From a virus: 29,740 nucleotides of DNA. Position numbers and translations under genes: made by a program. This document shows positions 1 to 5,927 of the stretch, one piece after another. A model generated the notes under the pieces. It did not search any database, was not told where the DNA came from, and was given only the letters and a program-made list of their open reading frames with translations. Positions within the stretch are counted from its first letter, which is position 1. The number at the start of each line of letters is the position of its first letter. The stretch lies in the IMG/VR virus record IMGVR_UViG_3300043466_000274, positions 1 to 29,740 of that record. One strand, given 5' to 3'.

Positions 1-23
1 ACAGCTTATACTTACAAAACATT

Positions 24-257
24 ATGAGAGTAAAAGTCAACTTTGTTTTTCAAGAAGATAACATTGATCCAATCTACGAAAAGTTAGGTCTGGATATGGG
101 TGCAGATGCTGTTGAGATAATAGAAGAGGGGTGGTTAGACCTTAATCACGTTATCGCAGCGACAGAATTTTATGAGATGACTCATGTATATTGCATTGGA
201 AATCACACTTTTTTAATAGATTTGCCGTTAAATGAATTTGAAGCACTATGGACGTAG
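24..257 (+). CDS. small hypothetical protein, 77 aa
   Basis: I do not recognise this family. The 77-aa product is acidic and soluble-looking, with no signal peptide, membrane span or metal-binding motif. The ATG follows an A-rich stretch (ACAAAACATT) with no Shine-Dalgarno sequence, as is usual in this genome. Its last codons overlap the start of the DUF3310 gene by 10 nt, which suggests co-translation. It sits in a short block that also holds the endolysin and a tail-completion protein, so it is probably expressed late, but nothing in the sequence points to a role. Its reality rests on overlap spacing and on being the only sensible ORF here. Confidence 0.6.
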   Translation: MRVKVNFVFQEDNIDPIYEKLGLDMGADAVEIIEEGWLDLNHVIAATEFYEMTHVYCIGNHTFLIDLPLNEFEALWT

Positions 258-475
258 TTAACAAACCACCACATTATCAAGGCGAAGTTGAAGCCATAGA
301 TTCAATTAAATCAGCAATGAGTTATGAAGCATTTAAAGGTTATTGTCAGGGTAATGCTCTTAAGTATATTATCCGTTATGATCGTAAAAATGGAGTTGAA
401 GACCTACGCAAGGCAGAATGGTACATCAACAGACTTATTAAACATTTGGAAAATGGCAAAAATAGAACACTCTAA
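248..475 (+). CDS. DUF3310 family protein
   Basis: The N-terminal signature VNKPPHYQG followed by EAIDSI, then a middle block with KYIIRYDRKNG and a C-terminal WYINRLIKHLE helix, is the DUF3310 pattern. This family of short phage proteins is sometimes labelled 'nucleotide kinase' in databases, but no P-loop is present here, so that label should not be carried over. At 75 aa the length is typical for the stand-alone domain. The start overlaps the previous gene by 10 nt, and the 3' end overlaps the endolysin start at 453 by 23 nt. The family is common beside phage replication or late genes; its biochemical function is unknown. Confidence 0.85.
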   Translation: MDVVNKPPHYQGEVEAIDSIKSAMSYEAFKGYCQGNALKYIIRYDRKNGVEDLRKAEWYINRLIKHLENGKNRTL

Positions 476-1028
476 CATCGACTACATCCTTAAATGGGAA
501 GGCGGTCTTTCTAAACACAAGGCAGATACTGCGTCAAAGCATCCAGTACCTGACGGAAGCGGATTTCACACAAACAAAGGAATTACTTGGATGGTGTGGC
601 GTACTATACATGGCTCAACATCAGAGTCTATTGCACGTTTCTATAAAATGACGCATACTGACTTTTTAAGCGTTTATCAGAGATATTGGGATGGGGTTAA
701 CGCTACTGCTATAAACTCACAAATAATCGCAGAATTTTGGGCAGACTTTGCTTGGGGTAGTGGGATAGGTGGTGCTTCACGTCAGATGCAGCGTTTTTTG
801 AACTCTCACGGCTTTAATTTAAAAGTTGATGGTAAGATAGGGCAGCAGACAATTAATGCTTTAAATAGCCTTATTTCGCAAAAGTCAGAAAAGTGGGTTT
901 TTGAGAGTTGCTACGCTTGGCGAGTTTCATTTTTGCAGTCACTTACTTCGTTTAAGGACTTCGGCAAAGGTTGGCTTAATCGTATGCAGGACTTCTACCT
1001 ATACGCTAATCGTGAATTGATGAAATGA
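453..1028 (+). CDS. endolysin, glycoside hydrolase family 108 with C-terminal peptidoglycan-binding domain
   Basis: Predicted N-acetylmuramidase that cleaves the glycan strands of host peptidoglycan at lysis. The product is 191 aa from the ATG at 453 (MAKIEHSN). Residues about 8-18 carry the GH108 active-site segment ILKWEGG, with Glu16 the expected catalytic acid, followed by a loop ending in NKGIT, equivalent to the NYGIT motif of the family. Residues about 100-190 match the PG_binding_3 type domain, with VDGKIGQQTINALNSL as the typical DGKIG-P/Q-T core. There is no signal peptide, so release would depend on a holin. An upstream in-frame ATG at 324 would overlap most of DUF3310, and I reject it. 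The gene ends with an ATGA overlap into the next gene. The holin candidates lie far away at 27312-27649. Confidence 0.9.
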   Translation: MAKIEHSNIDYILKWEGGLSKHKADTASKHPVPDGSGFHTNKGITWMVWRTIHGSTSESIARFYKMTHTDFLSVYQRYWDGVNATAINSQIIAEFWADFAWGSGIGGASRQMQRFLNSHGFNLKVDGKIGQQTINALNSLISQKSEKWVFESCYAWRVSFLQSLTSFKDFGKGWLNRMQDFYLYANRELMK

Positions 1029-1546
1029 AGAGCGTTGAAGATATAGGTAAAGAGTGGAGTAGTTACAACCCACCATCGGATGATGGCATTTTGCGTATTA
1101 TTCAGAATTGGGGCAATGAGCTAATTTCAAACTTTCGTTCTAATCTTCAAAAAAACAAGTCTCTCGCATCTCGTAACCTTTACCAGCAGATAGAGCCATC
1201 AATAAGCACACAGCCTAAAGGCTATAACTTAAAGATTCAGATGTTGGACTATTGGAAGTACATTGAGAACGGCAGACCACCAACAAGAACAAACTCACCA
1301 AGCAACCCAACTTTACAAAAGTCTATTGAAGAGTGGATTGTTAATAAAGGAATCCAAGTAAGAACTTCCAAGAATCAAGATAGACGAACTGCAATTAAAT
1401 CTCTTGCATACGTTATCGCAAGAAAGATACATCGTAACGGCACAAAGGCAAGACCTTTTATATCACCAGCACTCACGGACAAAACTATGCAAGTGCTGTC
1501 AGATAGAATCGGAGTTTACATAGCAGAGTCATTAGCAAGTGAGTAA
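1025..1546 (+). CDS. HK97 gp10-like tail-completion / neck protein
   Basis: 173-aa basic protein. The order YWKYIENGRPPT, a PSNP loop, EEWIVNKGI, then KSLAYVIARKIHRNGTKARPF near the C-terminus, follows the gp10-like/minor structural pattern seen in siphoviruses, where the protein caps the tail tube or joins head and tail. The family is recognised by layout rather than a catalytic motif, so the exact position in the virion is inference. The start is coupled to the endolysin by ATGA. The 142-nt non-coding region that follows, with its new promoter, makes this the last gene of the late block. Its separation from the connector gene at 29496 suggests the genome is circularly permuted relative to this window. 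Confidence 0.62.
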   Translation: MKSVEDIGKEWSSYNPPSDDGILRIIQNWGNELISNFRSNLQKNKSLASRNLYQQIEPSISTQPKGYNLKIQMLDYWKYIENGRPPTRTNSPSNPTLQKSIEEWIVNKGIQVRTSKNQDRRTAIKSLAYVIARKIHRNGTKARPFISPALTDKTMQVLSDRIGVYIAESLASE

Positions 1547-1603
1547 AATCGGAATTACCGATATTTGTCCAGTTTTTATTGTAAAAAACATGACTATATT
1601 TTG

Positions 1604-1624
1604 CCACTAAATCTGATTAGGTGG
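1604..1624 (+). other. imperfect hairpin in the late/early junction (1547-1688)
   Basis: The 142-nt gap between the gp10-like gene and the HTH-like gene has no ORF. Right after the stop there is a short 5-bp hairpin, ATCGG/CCGAT with loop AATTA. A second, imperfect hairpin, CCACT/GGTGG plus AAT/ATT, lies at 1604-1624. Neither is followed by a convincing U-tract, so a terminator role for the late transcript, or an operator role, is only a possibility. Confidence 0.3.
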
Positions 1625-1654
1625 TAATTTATAAACTCTTATTTGTAAAATATT

Positions 1655-1684
1655 TTTGTAATATTAAAAATATTTGTATATTTG
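1655..1684 (+). promoter_or_regulatory. Bacteroidota-type promoter for the early HTH-like gene
   Basis: TTTG at 1655-1658 and TATATTTG at 1677-1684, separated by 18 nt, match the Bacteroidota -33 TTTG / -7 TAnnTTTG consensus. The ATG at 1689 is only 4 nt after the -7 element, so the expected transcription start falls on or next to the start codon (leaderless mRNA). The spacer holds the palindrome TAATATTA (1659-1666) inside a 16-nt block that recurs in the promoter at 3647. Confidence 0.7.
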
Positions 1685-1688
1685 CTGC

Positions 1689-1868
1689 ATGGAACTGAAA
1701 GAAATCATTGCAGTAATTAAGCTACACAAGAAGCACGGCTTAATCAAGAGCGTTAGCAAGAAGACAGGTGTATCTATGCCAACCGTTAAAAAGTATTTAG
1801 ACGGTGATGTAATTAACCCTAAAGCGATGCTTGTAATCAAAACAGCATTAGAGGAGGTTTCAAGATGA
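1689..1868 (+). CDS. small HTH-like protein, possible early regulator
   Basis: 59-aa basic protein. Residues about 16-40 read HGLIKSVSKKTGVSMPTVKKYL, which has the shape of a helix-turn-helix: a first helix, the G-V-S turn, then a recognition helix with TVKKYL, as in Tra5/resolvase-type HTH segments. The ATG at 1689 is preferred over the upstream TTG at 1674 because it lies immediately after a strong promoter -7 element. It is the first gene after the late/early junction, a position often used for a regulator. A strong GAGGAGG at 1851-1857 near its 3' end serves the next gene, which starts in an ATGA overlap. It could bind the palindromic TAATATTA sites in its own promoter and in the promoter at 3647, but that is inference. 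Confidence 0.6.
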   Translation: MELKEIIAVIKLHKKHGLIKSVSKKTGVSMPTVKKYLDGDVINPKAMLVIKTALEEVSR

Positions 1869-2107
1869 AAGTTGAAGTAAACGTATATGTACACGACAAA
1901 GATGTAGAAATAGTCTTTGATGATACTTTTATTTTATCTTATGATAGACAAGAATTAGAAGACGCAATCATTGAACACTATTTCAAGAAATTTGAAGAGG
2001 TTATTTCTAAAGATGACGACAGCAGCCCTTACGAGGTAACTTACAGAGTAGACTTAGAACACATTAAAGAACACGAACTATATAGAATTATTCAAGAAAC
2101 ACTATGA
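1865..2107 (+). CDS. hypothetical acidic protein, 80 aa
   Basis: I do not recognise this protein. It starts with a beta-rich segment (MKVEVNVYVHDKDVEIVFDD), continues into an acidic helix and has no membrane span. The start is well supported: GAGGAGG at 1851-1857 is 7 nt upstream of the ATG, one of few canonical Shine-Dalgarno sites in the window, and ATGA overlaps the stop of the HTH-like gene. Its 3' end has the same 4-nt overlap with the membrane-protein gene, so the three are probably co-translated. The strong ribosome site suggests it is made in larger amounts than its neighbours. Confidence 0.6.
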   Translation: MKVEVNVYVHDKDVEIVFDDTFILSYDRQELEDAIIEHYFKKFEEVISKDDDSSPYEVTYRVDLEHIKEHELYRIIQETL

Positions 2108-2499
2108 GCAACGAATCTTTAATTTATTGGATAACGAGAATGGATTCTATATCTGCTTTCTTTTTGGCATTGTCAATAATAAGCGGAATTGGAGCGATAA
2201 TCATGTTGTTTATTGTAAATATTGACCATTATGAAGAACATAAAGAAAAAAGACTTTATATAAGATTTAGAATATTTATGGTAATGGCTTTATTTTTTGG
2301 AATTACGAATGTTTTTATACCTACAACAAAACAATGCATAATGATTTACGCTGGTGGTAAAACATTGGACTACATTGAAAGTGATACGTCACTACAACAA
2401 ATACCTTCTAAAAGTACTGAGATAATATTAAACAAGTTAAACGAATATTTAAAAGAAACTAATCATGAAAACATCAGAAAAAATCACAAATCTAACTAA
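2104..2499 (+). CDS. two-TM membrane protein of unknown function
   Basis: 131 aa with two hydrophobic spans, at about residues 15-38 (SAFFLALSIISGIGAIIMLF) and 56-73 (FMVMALFFGITNVF), separated by a charged loop rich in E, K and R. The soluble C-terminal part contains IPTTKQ, GGKTLDYIE and QIPSKSTEIILNKL. I associate this combination with a small membrane protein frequently found in Bacteroidota phages and prophages, but no function is assigned to it as far as I know. It starts in an ATGA overlap with the previous gene and overlaps the ERF gene by 35 nt. It is too long and too early in the genome to be an obvious holin. Confidence 0.65.
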   Translation: MSNESLIYWITRMDSISAFFLALSIISGIGAIIMLFIVNIDHYEEHKEKRLYIRFRIFMVMALFFGITNVFIPTTKQCIMIYAGGKTLDYIESDTSLQQIPSKSTEIILNKLNEYLKETNHENIRKNHKSN

Positions 2500-3001
2500 G
2501 GCAATGTTTTGCTTTCAAACAAAAGTATCAGCAGTTAAGAAATCTGCTGTTAATGGACACTTTAAAAAGAACTACGCTGACCTATCGGCTATTCTTGAAG
2601 TGATCAATCCTATTATGATAGAATGCGGTCTACTGGTTACACAACATCCAAACGAGGATAGTCTTGTAACTACTGTGTATCATGCTGAGAGTGGTGAATG
2701 GATGCAGAGTGAACAGGTATTGCGAATGAAGGACTTGAATAACCCACAGCAACAAGGCTCTGCAATTACTTACGCAAGACGTTATGCCTTAGCTTCTATA
2801 TTTAATCTCAATCAGGAAGACGATGACGCAAATACTGCAAGTGGTCACAAGGTTACTGCTGTAAAAGAGCATTTAAACCCTAAACATCCAATGTGGAGTA
2901 AAGCACTTGAACACTTATCTAAAGGTGGTAGTGTATCTGACATTGAAGCAAAGTACGTTTTAACCGATGAGGTTAGAATTTTATTAACGGCTACGAAATG
3001 A
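2465..3001 (+). CDS. erf: ERF-family single-strand annealing protein
   Basis: Recombination protein that coats and anneals complementary single strands of phage DNA. In the 178-aa product, the block FKKNYADLSAILEVINPIM near residues 34-52, then GLLVTQHP, and QQQGSAITYARRYALASIF near 96-114, are the hallmarks of the ERF domain (the G-S-A-I-T-Y-A-R-R-Y core is diagnostic). The C-terminal third is poorly conserved, as usual. It is followed, in a 4-nt ATGA overlap, by a YqaJ-type exonuclease, the typical annealing-protein/exonuclease pair of phage recombination systems. The ATG at 2465 lies inside the end of the upstream gene and is the only reasonable start. Confidence 0.92.
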   Translation: MKTSEKITNLTKAMFCFQTKVSAVKKSAVNGHFKKNYADLSAILEVINPIMIECGLLVTQHPNEDSLVTTVYHAESGEWMQSEQVLRMKDLNNPQQQGSAITYARRYALASIFNLNQEDDDANTASGHKVTAVKEHLNPKHPMWSKALEHLSKGGSVSDIEAKYVLTDEVRILLTATK

Positions 3002-3645
3002 ATGATAGAAAAAGGATGGAAGTTACAATTACATCATCAGCAGAAAGATGGCAAGAGGCGAGATTATCTCGCTTCACAGCCTCGGAAATCCATAAACTAA
3101 TGGGGAGTTCTCGAAATGGGAACTCTCTCTCTAAAACAGCAGAGACTTTTGTCTATGAGAAAGCAGCAGAGATTCTCACCGGTCAGAAGAAACAAATCTT
3201 CGGTCAGGCTCTTGATTGGGGGATCGAACACGAGTCACACGCATTCAGTAAGTTCTCACGTATCACATTTGAGGAGTTTACTTACTATGGTGGGGAGACC
3301 TACGTTTTTATTCCTTACGGAGACTTTAGCGGATATTCTCCTGATGGCTTGAGTAAAGATGCCATTCTTGAGATTAAATGCCCGTATAACTCTGCAATTC
3401 ACTTGAAGAACTTTGAAATCTACGATGCTGATAGTTTAAAGGAGATTCACCCAGAGTACTATTGGCAAATGCAACTTGGCATGATTACCGCCAATTTAGA
3501 AAAAGGGTACTTTGTTTCGTTTGATCCACGAATGCCAATGGGCAAAGATATACACGTAGCAGAGATAGAATTGCATTTAGTGAAGGAAGAGATAGATGAG
3601 AAGTTAGAGGCTGCATCAGAACTTTTAACAAAAATCTTAAAATAA
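2998..3645 (+). CDS. YqaJ-family viral recombinase (lambda-type exonuclease)
   Basis: 215-aa nuclease of the PD-(D/E)XK type that would resect double-strand ends to feed the ERF protein. Visible family features are RWQEARLSRFTASEIHKLMG near residues 18-37, WGIEHESHAFSKF, the catalytic stretch GYSPDGL followed by AILEIKCPY (Asp, then E-x-K), and YYWQMQLGM with the conserved Tyr/Gln pair. Length fits the family. It starts in an ATGA overlap with erf; an internal ATG at 3016 preceded by an A/G-rich stretch is an alternative start. A promoter directly after its stop begins the next transcription unit. Confidence 0.92.
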   Translation: MNDRKRMEVTITSSAERWQEARLSRFTASEIHKLMGSSRNGNSLSKTAETFVYEKAAEILTGQKKQIFGQALDWGIEHESHAFSKFSRITFEEFTYYGGETYVFIPYGDFSGYSPDGLSKDAILEIKCPYNSAIHLKNFEIYDADSLKEIHPEYYWQMQLGMITANLEKGYFVSFDPRMPMGKDIHVAEIELHLVKEEIDEKLEAASELLTKILK

Positions 3646-3646
3646 T

Positions 3647-3677
3647 TTTGTAATATTAAAAGAATAGTTTAATTTTG
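3647..3677 (+). promoter_or_regulatory. Bacteroidota-type promoter, second early unit
   Basis: TTTG (3647-3650), a 19-nt spacer and TAATTTTG (3670-3677) match the consensus. The ATG at 3683 is 5 nt after the -7 element, again predicting a leaderless mRNA. Bases 3646-3661 are identical to 1654-1669 (TTTTGTAATATTAAAA), placing the same palindrome at the same position relative to the -33 element in both promoters. Confidence 0.7.
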
Positions 3678-3682
3678 AACCC

Positions 3683-3898
3683 ATGATAGACGTAGGATAT
3701 TTATTAGCAGGATTAGTCATTGGTGGAATATCAGTGCTAATTAAGATTTATTTCGACTACTTGAAATTTCAAAAGTGGCTTGACCAACAGCAAGAGGCAA
3801 CTCCTTACCAGTTAGAAAAGCCTATTAGAGTTAGCAGACATCAATCAGAGGTATTTAATCGTTCAATGAGACGTATTAGAAAGGAACTAAAACCATGA
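3683..3898 (+). CDS. small N-terminally anchored membrane protein
   Basis: 71 aa. Residues about 4-26 (VGYLLAGLVIGGISVLIKIYF) form one transmembrane helix, followed by a basic cytosolic tail with RVSRHQ and RSMRRIRKEL. No family is recognised. The gene is the first of a unit read from the promoter at 3647 and its ATG is almost at the predicted transcription start. It ends with ATGA into the next gene. A role in host takeover at the membrane would fit its early position, but that is only positional reasoning. Confidence 0.6.
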   Translation: MIDVGYLLAGLVIGGISVLIKIYFDYLKFQKWLDQQQEATPYQLEKPIRVSRHQSEVFNRSMRRIRKELKP

Positions 3899-4125
3899 AA
3901 CTATACACAGAATTCGAAGTAAAATTTGCTATGGATATAGCAAGATGTCAACCCGATAGAACTTTTGATGACGTGTTAGAAGAACTAACCCCCATCCAAC
4001 TACCAAGTGATGAAAAGATTGAAGAAATGGGTAAAGATGTAATTATTTACAACGACACAAAAAGAGGATGGTTTGTAGAGGGATTAAGGTTTATGCGTGA
4101 TAAAATACAAGGAGGTAACAAATGA
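3895..4125 (+). CDS. small acidic protein, MKLYT-type
   Basis: 76 aa. It opens with MKLYTEFEVKFAMDIAR, passes through a central PIQLPSDEKIEEMGK linker, and ends WFVEGLRFMRDKIQGGNK. This layout (MKLYT, an Asp/Glu helix, a P-I-x-L-P-S turn, and a final helix ending in D-K-I) is shared with the protein encoded at 14921-15160, so the two look like paralogues. I associate the type with Bacteroidota phages but know of no function. The ATGA overlap joins it to the previous gene, and its last bases carry the ribosome site AAGGAGG (4109-4115) of the next gene. Confidence 0.65.
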   Translation: MKLYTEFEVKFAMDIARCQPDRTFDDVLEELTPIQLPSDEKIEEMGKDVIIYNDTKRGWFVEGLRFMRDKIQGGNK

Positions 4126-4313
4126 GCAGTTTAGAATATTTAATTGAGCAAATCTTTTCAGGTCATCACAGACAATGGGAGAAGGAAATAGCTAAAGCCA
4201 GAGAACTATTTAAGCTTGAAAAAGAACAGGCTTATTTAGATGGCTACAATGAAGGATTTAAGAAGGCAACTGAAATCGTAAATAACTTTTTTGACAATGA
4301 GCAAACTAATTGA
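4122..4313 (+). CDS. small coiled, helical hypothetical protein
   Basis: 63 aa, almost entirely charged helix (KEIAKARELFKLEKEQAYLD, then GYNEGFKKATEIVNNFF), likely a short coiled coil. No family assignment. The start is unusually well marked: AAGGAGG at 4109-4115 with a 6-nt spacer, plus ATGA overlap with the preceding gene. The 3' end overlaps the next gene by 17 nt. Confidence 0.55.
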   Translation: MSSLEYLIEQIFSGHHRQWEKEIAKARELFKLEKEQAYLDGYNEGFKKATEIVNNFFDNEQTN

Positions 4314-4614
4314 TAGACGTGTTACGGCTTGTTTGCTAAACAACCCTAACACCAAAGACGATGACAACCTTTTAATCGTAAACTATTGGAAAATGGAGAT
4401 GAGAGATAACGGCTTAAACCCTGATAACTTACATACATTTTTTGATTACATAATGAACAATCAAGTATGCAACCCTCAAAGCATTACGAGAATCAGACGT
4501 AAGCTGCAGATGTTATATCCTCATTTAAGAGGAGAAAAGTTTGTCGAAAGACAAAAGAAAAAGAAGAAGGTTAAAGCTGATTTAGGTTATGCGGTGGACT
4601 CAAGAGAAGATTGA
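4297..4614 (+). CDS. hypothetical protein, 105 aa
   Basis: The protein starts MSKLIDRRVTACLLNNP, followed by acidic and helical segments, and ends in a lysine-rich tail (VERQKKKKKVKADLG). I associate the N-terminal block with small phage proteins but cannot name a function; the basic tail could contact nucleic acid. I prefer the ATG at 4297 over the TTG at 4291 two codons upstream. The 3' end overlaps the next gene by 26 nt, in keeping with the compressed early region. Confidence 0.6.
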   Translation: MSKLIDRRVTACLLNNPNTKDDDNLLIVNYWKMEMRDNGLNPDNLHTFFDYIMNNQVCNPQSITRIRRKLQMLYPHLRGEKFVERQKKKKKVKADLGYAVDSRED

Positions 4615-4972
4615 ACTACTTAAAACATACTTTCCTACTATGCACAGAGATGATTTATGTGAAATGCTTGGATGCACACCATCAGCATTAGGAACAAAGG
4701 CATCTGAATTAGGAATTAAGAAAGAAAAAAAATGGAAACTATTCATGCTCCATCAATCAGGTACGATAAGCGGATGGCAGAAAGGTAGAACAAGTTGGAA
4801 TAAAGGAATGAAGATGGGTGAAAATTGGGGAGGTAAAGAAACTCGATTTAAACCTGGTCAAGAGCCTCACAACAAATTACCACAAGATGTAAGAGAAGCA
4901 GCTTTGCAATTAAGAAAATTAAAGAAAAATATAAAAGGAAGACTATGCCGAAGAACAAAATCACAGATTTAA
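4589..4972 (+). CDS. HTH DNA-binding protein resembling the N-terminal half of phage HNH endonucleases
   Basis: 127 aa. Residues 1-46 (WTQEKIELLKTYFPT, then LCEMLGCTPSALGTKASELG) form a Myb/GcrA-like helix-turn-helix of the sort that precedes HNH or GIY-YIG nuclease domains in free-standing homing-type endonucleases. Residues about 58-105 carry the repeated turn motifs WQKGRTSWNKGMKMG and FKPGQEPHNK, also typical linkers of those enzymes. A nuclease domain (His-Asn-His with cysteines) is absent, so this may be a DNA-binding remnant or a protein exapted as a regulator. The tail is strongly basic. It overlaps its neighbours on both sides. Confidence 0.6.
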   Translation: MRWTQEKIELLKTYFPTMHRDDLCEMLGCTPSALGTKASELGIKKEKKWKLFMLHQSGTISGWQKGRTSWNKGMKMGENWGGKETRFKPGQEPHNKLPQDVREAALQLRKLKKNIKGRLCRRTKSQI

Positions 4973-5157
4973 GAAACCATCTCTTTGAGACTATTGAGAT
5001 GCTAAAAGACAAAGAAATTGACCTTGATACCGCTAAAGCTATTTGCGATGTCAGTCAGGTAATAATTAACAGCGCAAAGGTGGAAGTACAATTCCTTAAG
5101 GAACTTGGAACGAATAAGCACAGCGGATTTATTCAACTTGAAGAAAAAAACAATTGA
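4945..5157 (+). CDS. small helical hypothetical protein
   Basis: 70 aa. The segment LRNHLFETIEMLKDKEIDLD followed by AKAICDVSQVIINSAKVEVQ is an alpha-helical layout I associate with short proteins in many phages, with no function I can name. It starts inside the end of the HTH-protein gene (28-nt overlap) and is the last gene before the non-coding region 5158-5342. Its final codons contain the -33 TTG of the next promoter. Confidence 0.6.
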   Translation: MPKNKITDLRNHLFETIEMLKDKEIDLDTAKAICDVSQVIINSAKVEVQFLKELGTNKHSGFIQLEEKNN

Positions 5158-5183
5158 TAATTCAAATAGTTTTAGTATCTTTG
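5154..5183 (+). promoter_or_regulatory. Bacteroidota-type promoter heading the replication unit
   Basis: TTG (5154-5156), a 19-nt spacer and TATCTTTG (5176-5183) match the TTG / TAnnTTTG consensus. Transcription should start near 5188-5190, about 150 nt upstream of the first gene (5343). Unlike the other promoters here, the start is followed directly by a strong hairpin rather than an ATG. Confidence 0.65.
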
Positions 5184-5197
5184 CATCACACCAAATC

Positions 5198-5230
5198 AAA
5201 GGGGGTAGTAACACACCTGCTGCCCTCTTT
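5198..5230 (+). ncRNA. strong hairpin just after a promoter: attenuator or short RNA
   Basis: Bases 5198-5210 pair with 5218-5230 to form a continuous 13-bp stem (ten Watson-Crick pairs, three G-U) with a 7-nt loop ACACACC... (5211-5217). It is followed by ATTTTAAC, a moderately U-rich tail. The hairpin begins only about 10 nt after the predicted transcription start. It could terminate a short RNA, attenuate the replication operon, protect the 5' end, or be part of a replication origin placed upstream of the initiator gene. No ORF explains it. Confidence 0.55.
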
Positions 5231-5255
5231 ATTTTAACATAGAAAACACAACCAA

Positions 5256-5319
5256 GTTGCAGATGGTTAAGTTTAAAAGATATTTGCCTGTACGGGTTAG
5301 ATGGCTGCAACACATCTAA
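5256..5319 (+). ncRNA. structured leader with mutually exclusive or pseudoknotted stems
   Basis: GTTGCAG (5256-5262) is exactly complementary to CTGCAAC (5305-5311). CTGCAAC itself lies in the loop of a second perfect 7-bp hairpin, TTAGATG/CATCTAA (5297-5303 with 5313-5319). The two helices therefore form either a pseudoknot or two alternative states. The segment lies 24 nt before the ATG of the initiator gene and has no ORF. I do not recognise it as a known riboswitch class. Confidence 0.4.
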
Positions 5320-5342
5320 TTTGTATGGGCATTTTTTATTTA

Positions 5343-5927
5343 ATGAAAGTTGAAACAATATCATTTAAAACAGAGTACGCTGAAGAGTACGGAATAGAAG
5401 CAGCGATACTTATTCAAGGCATTCAATTAGGATTAGCCTTAAACCGTTACAAAGAAACTCACAACCATTTTGGTAAAGTATGGATGTACAATTCAGTTGC
5501 TGAATGGCAGCGAACTTATCCGTTTATGAGTGAGTCAACAATTAAAAGAGCCTTGCAAAAGTTAAGAGAAGATAAGGTATTGGAAGTAATGCAGTTAGAT
5601 AAGAATCCAATGAATAAAACTAACTGGTATACTTTGACCAATCGATTAGGTCAATTTGAACCAATGGAAGAGGTCAGATTGAACCAATCAAAACAATATA
5701 AAACAAACAATATAAAACAAACATTTATAGTACCGACACTTGAAGAATTAAAAAATGAGTTTCCAAATTTAGATGCTCAAAGATTTCACGACTTTTATTC
5801 TTCTAAAGGTTGGATGGTAGGTAAAAACAAAATGAAAGATTGGAGAGCAGCAGCAAGGAACTGGATATCCAGAAATGAATTACCTTTGAAAAGTACCACA
5901 ATTAAGAAAGCTAATTTAGATGATTGA
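5343..5927 (+). CDS. replication initiator / helicase-loader-like protein
   Basis: 194 aa. Residues about 1-100 form a winged-helix domain (EYGIEAAILIQGIQLGLALN, then VWMYNSVAEWQRTYPFMSES with STIKRALQKL as recognition helix, and NWYTL closing the wing), like phage replication proteins of the O/DnaD type. A low-complexity linker (SKQYKTNNIKQT) leads to a C-terminal segment FHDFYSSKGWMVGKNKMKDW, the pattern found at the end of primosome/loader proteins. It would bind origin DNA and help load the DnaB helicase encoded in the next gene, with which it overlaps by 8 nt. The ATG at 5343 is chosen; an in-frame ATG at 5301 lies inside the structured leader. Confidence 0.78.
   Translation: MKVETISFKTEYAEEYGIEAAILIQGIQLGLALNRYKETHNHFGKVWMYNSVAEWQRTYPFMSESTIKRALQKLREDKVLEVMQLDKNPMNKTNWYTLTNRLGQFEPMEEVRLNQSKQYKTNNIKQTFIVPTLEELKNEFPNLDAQRFHDFYSSKGWMVGKNKMKDWRAAARNWISRNELPLKSTTIKKANLDD

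Noticed and set aside
324-452. Long upstream start for the endolysin (ATG at 324)
   Set aside because: It would add 43 residues with no GH108 similarity and overlap nearly all of DUF3310; the ATG at 453 begins directly before the catalytic segment.
5301-5342. ATG at 5301 as start of the replication initiator
   Set aside because: It lies in the structured leader, and the extra 14 residues do not resemble the family; the protein similarity begins at 5343.
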